A DNA stretch of 64,000 nucleotides from the NCBI GenBank assembly GCA_015143295.1, contig CM026574.1, forward strand, positions 12,154,938 through 12,218,937, read 5' to 3'. This document shows positions 22,759 to 34,109 of the stretch, in pieces; within the stretch, counting starts at the first letter, position 1, and every line of letters starts with the position of its first letter. Origin of the DNA: Tetracentron sinense (lineage: Eukaryota > Streptophyta > Magnoliopsida > Trochodendrales > Trochodendraceae). Below the pieces are notes generated by a model that did no database searches, was not told where the DNA came from, and worked only from the letters and a program-made list of their open reading frames with translations. The position numbers and the translations under genes were made by a program.

Positions 22759-25707
22759 TGTAAACACCCAATTTTTACACTTTGCTTTAACCATGGTTAA
22801 AACACCATTAGCCATGGTTATCCCCAACTAAGTCCTACTCAAAACTAAACCTAGGTAAACCCTGGTCAAACCCTAGTCAAACCTAACCAAATCCAAGACC
22901 TAACTCTAGGTGAACCCTAGGCCTAACCCTAGTCAACCCTAAACCCTAGGCAAACCCTAACTAAACACTAGCCAAACCCTAGATAGAACCCTGTCAAACC
23001 CTAGACCTAACTCTAGGTGAACCCTAGGCCTAACCCTAGTTAGAACCCTAGTCTAACCCTAGGGTAAGCCCCTTCGGGTTCAAGGCCCATTAGCAAGCCC
23101 ATAAACCCTAAACCCTAGTCAAACCTAGGTAATACCATAAAAACCCTAGTCAAACCTAGGTAATACCCTAAACCCTAGACTAACCCTAGGTAAACCATGA
23201 TTAAACCCTAAGATCCACCCAAAGCCCTTTTCAGGCCCAAAACCCCTAAAACTGCAGTTGAACTCCCCTGTGGGCCCAAACATGGGCCCACAAGCCTTTA
23301 GAGTCCAACCCCAATGGGGCCCACCTGTTTTTTCAAAAATTTGAATAATGGTGATAATAAATTTACCGCCATTATAAAAAATAGACATATGAACAGTGTT
23401 TTCGGCTCAGGCATGTGGAGGTTGGGCCCAAATTGGCAAAGCCCATAAATGGCGGTAATTGCATTACCGTCATTCCCTTATTGGCTTAGTTCAGGAATGG
23501 CGGTAATCCAATTACCACCATTTCCTAATTCTTTCAGATCTCGTATCAACAGCCTCCCTGCTACCCTGGCTCTCCTCTGGTTGGTTCCCCATACCTGTAA
23601 AAATGCCCAGAATGCCTCTAGGGGGTCTGCCCAGCTCCTATATAAACCCCCACCCCCTGGGTTCAAACGGATTCCATTTTCACTATACCAAAACCCTGTA
23701 CAAACTCGGCCAGACCAATCCCTGCCTCTCTTCATCCTTGTTCCATCCAAGGCAGATCCCTAGTATCCCTAGGGGCATCCCCAAACCTGTCCTAGCTTCG
23801 GCACCACCACTGCTCTGCCACCCCTCGCCTGCAGCTTCAGTTCAAGGGTAGGAATCTTACCCTCTTACTGTTTTATGTCGCTTATCATTGTAAGGGACCC
23901 CTGGTCCTATTCCAAGGGTCTCATATTTCATTATCTACTGCTCTAGTTTCTTTCCAACCAAGGACAGGGTCTCCTTTGCCTTCCTCATAAGCATGGGGGA
24001 ATCCCTTGAGGCCTGCATCTCGGGTACAATCCCTCCCCTTTGCATAGAATCTTCCCTCAGTCCATGAGGGATCCCCTAGAAGTCTACTGGTACAGCCCCC
24101 AGTAGGGGAAATTGGTTTTTTGGTTTTTTCCAGGAATGATGGTAGAATAATTACCGTCATTCCTGGACCTTCACTTTAGCAGCCTCTTAACCATGGTTAG
24201 GTTAGGTCCTGGTCCAGTTCAGGGCCATGTTTGTAAACCTCAGACCTCTACCTGCCTCCCCTGGTCTTTCCAGGCCTGACCCTGGTGCTTAACCATGGTT
24301 AGTACAGCCTTAAACCCAAAGTTAGGTAATGGCGGTAGTCTATCTACCGCCATTTCAGACTTACAATCAGTGTGCATTCAACCCTCTGTGGGGGCCACAC
24401 TTGACCTCCCCCTGGGCCTACCATAGGCCCAGGGTCTTCCCTGTAGTTCAGGCTACTTCCATGTGGTCTCAGTTTCTCCTGGTTCAGTCCTTAACTCGAG
24501 TTAACATCCTGCAAAGTTTGGTTAAAATGAGACTGAAATTGAGGTAATCCGATTACCTCCATTACTGGTTTTCACTTTTAATGGGCTTTACACAAGGCCC
24601 AAACCAGGTAAGAGACCATTCTAGGCCTTTCCATGCTCCCTAGGCTTTAACCTGACCTGACCAGACCCTTAACCATGGTTAAATCTACTATTGGTTAGTA
24701 TTTAACCATGCTTAAGCACCCCTTAACCCACAAAATTCTGAAAAATATTCAAAAAATCAAAAATATTCTCAGGATTCTAGAATGATCCTCTATGATCATT
24801 TTTACCTTAGTTAGAGCTCTTAACTGTGGTCAAACTCCATCTTTAGTTAACTTTTAACCATGGTTAAGCAGCCCTTAACCAACAAAAATCTGAAAATTAC
24901 TTAGAAAATCAGAAATATTCTGAGAAACCTAAAAATGGTCAGTTTCAACCATTTAACCCTGGTTAGCAGTCGTAACCAAGGTGACTCCCTCCTTAACCAT
25001 GGTTAAGCAATCCTTAATCGAGGGAAAAAATTCTAAAAACATCCACAAAATCCAAAAAGATCAAAAATATATTTTCTGGACCTTTTTACTGTGATTAGCA
25101 ATCCTTACCATGGTTAGTTTGACCTAACCCCGATTAGCACCCATAACCTTGGTTAAACTTCGCTTTAGCCTACCGGGCCCCTCTCTTGGCCTACCGGGCC
25201 TAAACCCTAATCTACCGGACTACCCATTGGCCTACTGGGCCCCTACCTTGCACTTAACCAACCCCGGTCAACCAAACTCTAACCCCCGAGTTAGGTCCAG
25301 TAGCCACCCTTGGTGCACACAAACACACCCCCTTAGCCTTAGCACAGGCTCATGTGCTAGAACTACGCTCGGTCTGATCTCACCCCAATGTGAGTACATA
25401 GGCAACCCAACCCAGGTTTGACCCTAGTTAACTTTTCTTTCTTAGATTAATATTACATTAAACACTAAGGCATTTGATTAACATTGACTTTAATTTGGCT
25501 TAAACCTAGCAAGTAGGGAACCACTGAAAGTGTAAGTGCCGAGTGTCTAACCCCTTCCCCGGACTTAACCGAACCTCTTACCCTAATCTCAAATCGCAGA
25601 CTAAGACCTTATCCAAATCCCAGAGAGTTATCCCTTCTGAATGAATAGGTGTCGACTCTAAACTCTAAACCCGTGAGATTTTTAGGGTTCCAAAATCCGT
25701 GCTCACA
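22759..25707 (+). mobile_element. Solo LTR, 2949 bp, with perfect 5-bp TSD
   Basis: It starts TGTAAACACCC, ends CCGTGCTCACA, and is flanked by TATGC at 22754-22758 and 25708-25712. No internal retroelement domains lie between the ends, so this is a solo LTR left by recombination. A TATA box (TATATAAA) lies at 23639-23646. It is rich in AAACCCTA-like runs (22850-23220), TTAACCATGGTTAA palindromes, and six hairpins built on GGCGGTAAT/ATTACCGCC. Confidence 0.9.
23346..24563. repeat. Six dispersed GGCGGTAAT hairpins within the solo LTR
   Basis: The inverted repeats lie at 23346-23374, 23448-23474, 23495-23524, 24130-24166, 24328-24354 and 24537-24563. Each has the form AATGGCGGTAAT, a short spacer, then its complement, with minor changes. 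Three lie upstream and three downstream of the TATA box at 23639. Confidence 0.85.
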
Positions 25708-25712
25708 TATGC

Positions 25713-26430
25713 AATTGCTCTTTATGACAGTAATTTGATCAATTATATAAAGGTAATAAAAAACATAAACATAGATATAAAATGTGTCAAGGCTAAAGAA
25801 GAAATTACTTACTCATCGAGGACTTTTGTAATTTCTGGGTGTGCGTATAAGCCTAATTGCAATAGATCCAATCGGTACACTGAAACTGTTCCTGAAAGGA
25901 TTAAACACAAGCATTAATGTTCCCTATAATTGAATAATATATTTCAAAATTATAATGGATACTCAACTTTAAAAATTAGTAATCATAAGTAACAAAATAA
26001 TATAAGTGCTATATGTAAACAGAAACATACCCAACATTATAAGGTATGACAAGTACTTGGTCATTCTTGACTAAGAGCAATTAACTTATCATCAATATCC
26101 AGCACTAATAATATTTACTATTTGTTTAGGGTTAAGAAACATATACCTACGTTCTTTCTTTCTATTCTCCAATAATTCATTATTTTTCTGAAATAAATAA
26201 TAATTCAAATTGTAATTCATAAAGTTATAATAATAAGAAAGCCAAAAAATAACCTTAATTAATTTTTAAGTTGTCTCACCTTATGTTTAGCAAAATCAAT
26301 TTTATCACCAATATCATTTTTTGTACACAAATCCATGACATTTTGTCGTATGATATATGTTGATGAAGTAACTCTTCGGCCAAAGATTGCTACATCAAAT
26401 GTTATTAGTAAAAGTGCAAACCTCAAAAAC
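25713..26430. other. CACTA interior, no firm gene
   Basis: AT-rich sequence between the solo LTR and the truncated gypsy element. Short minus-strand open stretches, for example about 26410-26290 ending at a possible GT donor, may be decayed transposon exons. I cannot name them. Confidence 0.35.
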
Positions 26431-26439
26431 CCAATGCCA

Positions 26440-27410
26440 ATGACGTACGCGGCACGTATTGAGTGGCCTGAGAAGCAGTAGGATAAGGAGCCTGAGGTAC
26501 CAATGGAGTTCTCTGAGCCTGAGCAGGCCTCGTAGTCTGATAAGGAGCTGGCCTGGTCCTTCTCTCTAGTGGTACTAGCCCACTGGACTGGCCTCTAACC
26601 ATCTACCTCCTCTAGAAGAATTCCTCGGAACTCTTCTCTGCCATCTTTGCCCTGTGCACAATCACTCCCCATGTGGCAAGGCAGAGAATGGAGACTCTAT
26701 CTCTAATGGAGGGCCGCAGTCCCCTCTCAAACTTCCTCACCTTCATATTCTCGGAGGAAATCAACTGTGGAGCAAACCGGGAAAGCTTCATGAACCGCAC
26801 CTCGTACTCGGTCACTGAAATCTCCCCTTGTTCCAGGGTCAGAACTCTATTTCCTTCTATGCCCGAACGAATTCAGGGAAATACTGCTTGTAGAACATGT
26901 CCAGAAACTTTGCCAAAGTCCATGGCACCCCTGCTCTAGTGGCATCCCTCTGTCACAGTGCAAATCTCCACCAATGCTCAGCTTCACCTTCCATAATGAA
27001 GGCAGCCCAGTCAACCCTCTGCTCATCCGTGCAGCGAAGGACCCTGAAGCTCTTCTCCAACTAAATGTTCCAGGCCGAAAGCCTCCAAACCTACCGTGTG
27101 ATGTACGGGAGGAGGTAAGGGCGTAGGCGTGACAACATTAGCAGTCTGTCTAGCAGTCAAAAGTGTCACTGCCTCAGTGAATGTCCCAAACATCTGGGCA
27201 AAGTTGGGCTACTCTTCACCCACTGGAGTATCTCCTCCATTCCCTCGAGTATGGTAATTGCGACCCCGATTGCCTTGTCTCATGATAAATCCTGAGAACG
27301 ATGACAAAACATGAGTCTAACTTGGAAACCAGATCCTCATTGCAGTTGACATGACAATTGGTAAAATACCCTCTAGGTACACACACACAAGGTATACGCA
27401 TAACCATCTA
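26440..27410 (-). pseudogene. Ty3/gypsy gag relic
   Basis: Minus-strand fragments. The N-terminal part (about 27300-27120) contains the NFAQMFGTF segment. The capsid part at 26815-26612 has the typical TEYEVRFMKLSRFAP and RKFERGLRP motifs of plant gypsy Gag. Stops and frameshifts separate them, and the element ends abruptly near 26440. It lies downstream of the primer-binding site and LTR on the same strand. Confidence 0.75.
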
Positions 27411-27587
27411 GTAGACATACGGTTGAAATTTTTCTAGCGTGACACACTAAGCTCGGTTGATATATCAACCGGTTTTAACTAAGACTAAATGATTAGTCTA
27501 TACTTGGAATACGACTCTATTCATACCTAATGTCTTAGTTCAATCATGGTATCAAACTCTGAGAGACTCTAGAGAACCTAATGCCTA

Positions 27588-27600
27588 GGCTCTGGTACCA
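27588..27600 (-). promoter_or_regulatory. Primer-binding site of truncated gypsy element (tRNA-iMet type)
   Basis: On the minus strand TGGTACCAGAGCC begins four bases after the LTR end. It matches the standard plant initiator-Met PBS TGGTATCAGAGC with one change. Confidence 0.85.
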
Positions 27601-27842
27601 CCTCTGTCGCGCCCCAAAATTCACCCTAGGAGATAGGAGAGACTTTGTGTGTGACTAAACATAACGTGATGAACCAACCTACAAAATATACAAAGCAATA
27701 ACATAGCGGAAGCATAACGAATTTTTTTTTTATATATACCAACTGTATTCCAAGATCCAATGTGCTAAACTAATGACTTATGACATATACAAGTAACCCC
27801 CAAAAGAATTCCCAAAATACATTTCACTCTCTCTCTCATCTC

Positions 27843-27973
27843 TCAATAATACCCCGGATATGGCCAAATGTCAAGATCCCTATCACCCTCAGGGCAGTCA
27901 CCTATCAGCTCTTCAACATGAACTTTTCGACCCAAGGACTGAGATCACGGATGTCAAACTGACCTGTCGACAT
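27843..27973 (-). pseudogene. LTR-embedded short ORF, frameshifted copy
   Basis: It aligns with the ORFs at 21040, 38958 and 60428, from the ATG through PWVEK, then loses the frame. The final part (LDIWPY and YY before the stop) is still visible in another frame. The total length of 131 nt is not a multiple of three, consistent with one small indel. Confidence 0.45.
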
Positions 27974-29040
27974 AAAATGTACGACTGAGCATGGAATACT
28001 CAGTGTATACAAACACTAAAGTTGCAAGTAGTAGCCATTAATAGTAACATGCTTTACAAGTCAAGACAAAATGAGCAATTCAATGAAACAGGCGAAACAA
28101 GAATACTTGAATATTCAAATAAGGAAACTATGACACTTTTCGAAATATGGCATGTGTAAGTTTTTTTAAATCTTACTTCTAAACAATACTATACAAGCTC
28201 TACTTTGAGACATTCCTTTCAAAGCAAAGTGTTTAACTTCTCAAAACACCTTGTGAGACGAGTTCTTACAAGACAAAGTGTTTCCCTTATCGGAACACCT
28301 TATGAGACGAGTTCTTACAAGACAAAGTGTTACCCTTCTCAAAACACCTTATGAGACGAGTACTTCTTTACAAAACTTTACAAGCAAGGCCTCAAGCCCT
28401 TGAGTACAAAACTTTACAAGCTACAAAACTTTCAAAACCAAATTCTACTTTGAGAAAATCTTCACTTTGAGACAAAACTCCATTTTAAGCCAAAATCATT
28501 CTTTAAGACGAAGCTCATATTGATTCACAATGAAAATTTCAACATAGAAGTGCATGTGATCATTTGTGAGTGATAACAATCAAAATCCTAATCGTTTAAT
28601 AACATCCTCGTAGTTACAAAAATAATCAAGGTCATAGACCTTGATTTGCCAAGAATCAAACAAACCTACTTTCTATTAATGAAATACAACAAACTAGGTT
28701 TAGTAGAGTGTATCTACACATATACAAGGCTATACATATCAATAAACCCATTCTTCTTATTAATGGTTTATAACAAACTAGTTAGTGGAGTGTATTTACC
28801 TTTTTGAGCTTGAATCCTTGTGGTTCTTATGTTTGAGAAGCTTTGGAGGCAAGATTTGGGCCTCACCTTTGATCTTTGAGAAAATCCTTTTCAAAACAAC
28901 TCCTTCTCCTTTATCTCCCAAAATCTCTTTTAGCATTAGTGTTAATCTAAAACCCCTGAAATTAGCCTCTATTTATAGCCCAAGGGGTTGAAACTCTAAC
29001 AATCCCGCATTTGGGGCTTTTTCGCGACTTATCTGGGCAT

Positions 29041-29242
29041 GACCGTTCGAATGGTCTTTTGATCGTTCGAACGGTGGTGCCTACTGACTTTGGTTTCTGA
29101 AATTCTAAGTCCACCTTTACTAGGATCGTTCGACCAATCATAGAACTGTTCGAACGATTGAGGTTACTGTCTTCGAATGCTGAAGTTTTATTCATCATCC
29201 ACTGGCATCATTCGAACGGTCATGGGAACCGTTCGAACGGTT
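29041..29242. repeat. U3 palindrome cluster, core GTTCGAAC
   Basis: Six near-palindromes with core CGTTCGAACG: 29041-29056, 29061-29075, 29124-29139, 29144-29159, 29207-29220 and 29227-29242. The cluster ends 63 bp upstream of the TATA box of the minus-strand LTR. Confidence 0.85.
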
Positions 29243-29610
29243 GCCCTAGTTTTCTTTGTTTTTCTCATTTCCTCATTTTCTTTCTCATTAGCTTAAGCCT
29301 CAACACTTTTTAAGCATAAGCAAGCGTCCTTAAGACCTTAGAACACACATCATAACTCATTATTAAACACCACAACATTATTATCATAAATCATACAACC
29401 CAAACTATACATTGAAACCTTTTGATTTCAAAACATCCATTTCATAGTATTATTCACTAGTACGCAAAATCCTAGGTTTTTCTCTTATTAGATATGTCAA
29501 ACTCTTAGAATGGTTATGAAATCTTAAACCAACTAGTTAATGACTATATATAATGTCTAGAGTTCTAAACCTTTTTAATTTTCTCGAAAAAACACGTTTT
29601 CAAATTCAGT

Positions 29611-29691
29611 GCTCAAGTCGGTCAACCGGATCGACTGAGCTTTTCTCACTCTCGATACTACATTTTTTTCAAAGGTCGGTCGACCGACTTT
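29611..29691. repeat. Second palindrome pair in the same LTR, core GGTCGACC
   Basis: GTCGGTCGACCGAC at about 29674-29688 is a perfect palindrome. A diverged relative lies at 29611-29640. The core matches that of the LTR at 58582-60844 rather than its own TATA-proximal cluster. Confidence 0.7.
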
Positions 29692-30239
29692 GATCTCAGT
29701 CAATCGGGTTGTCCAATTTTGTTCTGTAGTACTATTTTTTCTTCAGCGAAACAGTAATAACACCCTTTTCTCTTCAGTACTAGTCAACAACATACTTATT
29801 TTCCTTTAAAACATTTAAGTAAATGAACTTTAAGCTTTAAATTAAAATAAGGAAGTACCCCCTATTTAATACTAGAAAATCCAATTCCTAATAAATCAAA
29901 ATCTCATTTTCCAGTTTTAGGCTAAAAATGAGAATTCTTGTCTGTCGTAAAATTTTCGATAGTCAATTGAACTTCTCTAAACTTGATAATAAAATCTCAT
30001 AAAATCATATATGTTTATTTAACCCATAAACATCAATTTCTGGGAGAAATCATCTCAAAATTTGACAATTAGTGTTTTTACTAAAACCACACTTTATATA
30101 ATTTATGTAATTCTTGTACTTAGTCACTTTTAATTTAACATAAGTTTATCAAGTAGCAAGACATTAAATGGATGCCAAATATCAGGGTTTTTATTTAATT
30201 TTGCACAAACATCAAGACATGAAGTTTTGGGTCTCTACA

Positions 30240-30463
30240 ATTTTAAGCACTTCTGATTTGAGTTGAATTTCATGTACATGTTGCTTCTCTAATTGTTCCT
30301 AAGTAAGATTTGAGGATTTTGGACTAAATATTATGATTGTTTTATTCCAAAAAAAATATATTGATTTAATATTTAAATCAACATCAACACTCACAAATTT
30401 TCTTTTCAAAGTAGAAGGGCCATTGGTATTTGGTTTTGCGTCAATACGTTGTGTTCCTGACAT
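30240..30463 (-). pseudogene. 5' fragment of an unidentified transposon gene
   Basis: On the minus strand an ATG at 30463 opens a short reading frame beginning MSGTQRIDAKPN, soon degenerate and cut by the gypsy LTR at 30239. Its place inside the presumed CACTA suggests a transposon gene. I do not recognise the protein. Confidence 0.3.
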
Positions 30464-32988
30464 GATTGTGTAATAAATAAATGCATAACGGTGAGTTTAA
30501 AACAAACCCTCAGTGTATGTATGCAATCTTAACAATAGAAGGATTTGAAATAAAATATTTATTTCTATATATGGATAAACATTAATTTGTCTAATCATTT
30601 AGGTGAAACCTACTATAAAAAAGAGAGAAAACATTCCTCATAACTGAAAAAGGAGCTGATGTCGGAGATTAAATCGAGCAAATGCCGAAGGTTGAATGAG
30701 ACCTTGGATGGAGAGTAATAATTGCATAAAGACTTCGCAAGGGTTACAAATTATGTTCAAAATTTGCGCGCGAAAAGAAAGAAAGTGAAAATTTAAAGTT
30801 TTATAATGCTAATCTATTATCACGAATTTATGTACCCGTGATTGTTGTTCTAAATATCACGAATTTATGTACCCGTGATCGTTTCTATATAAAAAATCTT
30901 TAATATATTTACATTCATCAATTGTAAAAGTGAAATATTCTACTAGCTTGGTTGCAGTACAACTACAAAGAAGAAAAAAGAAATTCATGTTACCAAATGT
31001 TTAAATAACAAATTTTAATTTATATATTTTTTCTTTTAAAAAAATGAGATTATCAAATAAAAAAGAAATAAATTCTTTATTGAATTTTTACTTAACAAAT
31101 TATTGGATGGTTAGATAAACTTTTTATTGGATGTTTACATAAATAAATTATACATAAATTCCAATAGGAAGAACTTCTTTGTCTCATTTTCTCTTCATCC
31201 CATCATTGGCTAGAGTCGAGGAATGCAATGATGTTCTCTCTCAGCATTATCCAATACAAGTTATTGGATAATTATATAAATAACGATACCACATAAAACA
31301 ACCTTGGTCTTCCTCCCGCCATAGGCTGATGTTCAGGGTTAATTTGGTGGAATGACATGAATATGTTGGGGGAAATGCACAATCATCATTTGGAAAAAGC
31401 TTTTTTACCTTCCAAGATGGATAAGTCTAGATTGAGCTCTTCAACCTTCTTCTATATTCTACTTTCTTCTCATTCGCCATTTGAACCAACCTTCTTGTAT
31501 TAGTTCGATCGATGACCAACAAGAAAGAGATTCTATGAGCCGCTTTCCGTAGAAGAGACTTTGTCTGAGACTTCAGCAAAAAGACAAAGATGAAGAACAA
31601 ATAACGGTGATCATATATGGAAGGAAAATAAAAACATTCAATACCAAGAAGGAAAATATAAATATATCAGGAAAAACGAAGAACTTCATCAAGAAAAGTG
31701 GAGGGAGTAATGAATTTTCTTAATGAACTAGGAAGGAAGAATTACAATCATTGTTTTTACAAAACCGTCATAACATATCAATGTACAATTACAGTTACTT
31801 TTAAACCGTGATTGGAACTCTTAAAATTTTAATTTCAATTTTTTTTGGAAGTCTAAACAATAGTTGTTAATATATTGGAATATGAAAAGTTTAGTTGGAC
31901 TTACGATCACATTTCAATATATATCGTGATCAAAATAGAATTGACAAGTAACCTATAATCACCGTTTATATAAATCATGACCAATATTGTTTTATAATCA
32001 TGGATCTACTTTAAAACCGTGATTGTAAGATTTGTTTTTCATCTTCTGCAATAAAGATAATTATACGAATACATGAGTTCTTATGTGCCGCTTCAAATAG
32101 AAGAGATATCTCATTCTCATACTTATTCATCTTCTCCCTCATTATCAAATGTAATTTTTGCATGCTTATCTACAATTATTTCCTTTCTCATCATGCTTTG
32201 AATTTCAGGATGCAACAAAAGATTCATTCTTCCTTGGTGAGAAACGATAATGACTCTAGAAGACATGATGATTCTTGAGGGTGTTTCTGTTTTAGGAAAA
32301 ACATGGACACTAAACGAAATGAAAGAAAATGAAGATGTTTTGCTTCCAATAAAAGATACAGACATCTCATTCTTGTGTTTCTCTTTTTCTCCATCATCTA
32401 AACACAAAAAATAGTTCTTGATGACAGTGAAGAGGAGGTCCGAACCAACACGCTGAAAATACTTTTCTTTCTTTTATATAAATTTTTACTATAAAACACG
32501 CTTTTCTTTCTATCAGGAAGTTTACTTTCACTCCATAATAAGAATCTTTTCGATTAAACTTCCGCAAGAGAAAGAAAAGTTTGTTTAGCAATGACATTTA
32601 TAAAACGCAATAGAAAATTATAAAAGACAAAAGGAGAAGAATGAAGAAGAATACTACGAGAGTTGCTTATTCGTGATCGAAACTCAAATAAATTATAATT
32701 AATTTTTTTTGTCAATATAAGATCACGGTCGTAATTATAACATAGATATATAGAAGTTGCGGAAAAATATTTATTATCATGGTTACTTAATAATCATGAT
32801 TTAATAAATATTATACTCACAGTTATTTAATAATCGTGATTGAATAAATATTGTAATCACGTTTTCCAATATAATTGTGATCTAAAATTCCATCAAAAAT
32901 TGTGTGCAGTTTAAAGCACGATTTATAGTGGATTGCATCAGTGATTATACTTGAAAATGCTACCGTGACTAATAAGTAGTTTTGTACT
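30464..32988. repeat. Presumed CACTA right subterminal region
   Basis: Short motifs such as TATCACGAATTTATGTACCCGTGAT (twice, about 30819 and 30857) and ATCACGG/CCGTGAT recur in both orientations to 32990. Two minus-strand ORFs (32407-32123; 32597-32394) are open but unrecognised and may be remnants of an element gene. Confidence 0.45.
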
Positions 32989-33159
32989 AGTGATTATATT
33001 AGAAATTTTATTTCTAATATTTTAAAAAAGACAAAGTGACTCGCCAAGTAATTAAGTCCAATCCACGTTGCTGCTCTCTAGAAGCTACAAAAGATTTTTC
33101 TGAGCTGAATGCCAAGAAGAAGTAACCCATCCAATAGTATTTAACATCCAGAAAACTTG

Positions 33160-33665
33160 AATTATCCCTGGTCGTACCCTTTTCAAGATCGCAAAACCAT
33201 ACCGATTCAGGTTATCAGGTTATGGGTGTCTAAACGAATGTTCCTTTCTTTGTTTAGGTGATTAGGTTGTTCCAGGTTGGTCCAGTCTCGAAAGGTCTTT
33301 GCATTAATTCTATGGAGTCTATCCATTGTCGGTAAGGAAGGTTCGGTCTGGTAGGTAGGTCCTGTATGTTCTCGACCAGTCTCGGCTAGTCTCGAATATC
33401 TTGATTGCTGGCATTGTGAAATGAGTGCATGCCAATGAAGGCCCCCCTGCTTGATGTAGGTAATCCGGATATGGAGAACTAGCCTTCATGCAAGAGTTCC
33501 CGCCCCTTTAGTGTTTATACGCGTCAGTGATAAAGCGCAAGAAAGGATGCAATTCCCATCTCTCATGCCCAGGTAGGGAATCCTACGTTTCTGGAGTCTA
33601 TCTCTTCCTTCAAGTAGGTCTGAGAGTCCCGAACATTGTTTGACAAAAGAGCTTCCACCACTACA
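33160..33665. other. GC-richer insert, possibly organelle-derived
   Basis: About 500 bp with markedly higher GC than its AT-rich neighbours and no repeat or coding match that I can name. Composition recalls plant mitochondrial DNA and the insert at 5640-6235. The origin is inference only. Confidence 0.3.
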
Positions 33666-33689
33666 GCCAGCCTATCCAGGTTTATTTTT

Positions 33690-33975
33690 TTTTGTCTACT
33701 GATGCATCTTCAGAAATTTGAACAAAATTATTGACCAGTAGAAATAGAAATTTTAGCGGCTGTTAATGGAGTTCAAAAATTCTATAGTTATTTTATTGTT
33801 GAACAATTTATTCTTCAATTGATTCAGTTAATCTTACAAGCTTCATGAAGAAAAAATTGACCAATATTAAAATTTGCTTTGTGGCAATTCTTATTGTCAA
33901 CGTTATAAGTGGACATGAAAAAAATCATTATCTTCTAGATGTTCTAACTTAAGAACTGAAAATGGTGGGGTCTCA
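33690..33975 (+). pseudogene. Second pararetrovirus-like RNase H fragment (relic)
   Basis: The plus strand shows a TDAS start at about 33700 and an EILAAVNGVQKF segment at about 33747-33785, the pattern of caulimovirid RNase H. A C-terminal trace follows at about 33930. It is broken by stops and frameshifts and abuts the gypsy pol relic. Confidence 0.45.
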
Positions 33976-34109
33976 GTCTAGTACTAGTGGGAGTAGTCTA
34001 CATTAGAAATCATTACATATAAGAACTCAACAATGGTTGAATTTTTGTCAAAGCATACAAACACCCTTCCCAAATCTAAGTTCAATCCAATGAGAGTATT
34101 CTAATGTTG

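Larger units (their letters stand above)
27605..30239 (-). mobile_element. 5' LTR of a truncated Ty3/gypsy element, 2635 bp
   Basis: Read on the minus strand it starts TGTAGAGACCC at 30239 and ends GGGGCGCGACA at 27605, followed by a PBS and gag. TATAAATAG lies at 28978-28970. Upstream are two palindrome clusters (29041-29242; 29611-29691). A 49-bp unit is repeated three times at about 28225-28370. The shared LTR palindrome lies at 27985-28003. The element is truncated after gag, so the other LTR and TSD are missing. Confidence 0.85.
21889..32995 (-). mobile_element. Probable CACTA-type DNA transposon remnant, heavily interrupted
   Basis: The right end reads ACTAGTG at about 32989-32995 (CACTAGTACAAAAC when inverted). 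The left edge is placed at CACTCATGG (about 21889). Both subterminal regions (21900-22140; 30800-32990) are rich in short, variably oriented CCGTGAT/ATCACGG-like motifs, as expected of CACTA subterminal arrays. Another CACTACAAAAAAA terminus lies at 22594. A solo LTR and a truncated gypsy element are inserted. No 3-bp TSD could be confirmed and the left border is uncertain. Confidence 0.45.

Noticed and set aside
22850-23220. Interstitial telomere array
   Set aside because: The AAACCCTA units are irregular and embedded in a TSD-flanked LTR, so this is LTR sequence and not a telomeric insertion.
23449-23851. Overlapping Pro/Ser-rich ORFs
   Set aside because: They lie inside the solo LTR in a C-rich leader-like region in several frames at once, with no recognisable motif.
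32123-32597. Two minus-strand ORFs as host genes
   Set aside because: No recognisable domain, and they sit among subterminal repeats of the presumed CACTA; transposon origin is more likely.
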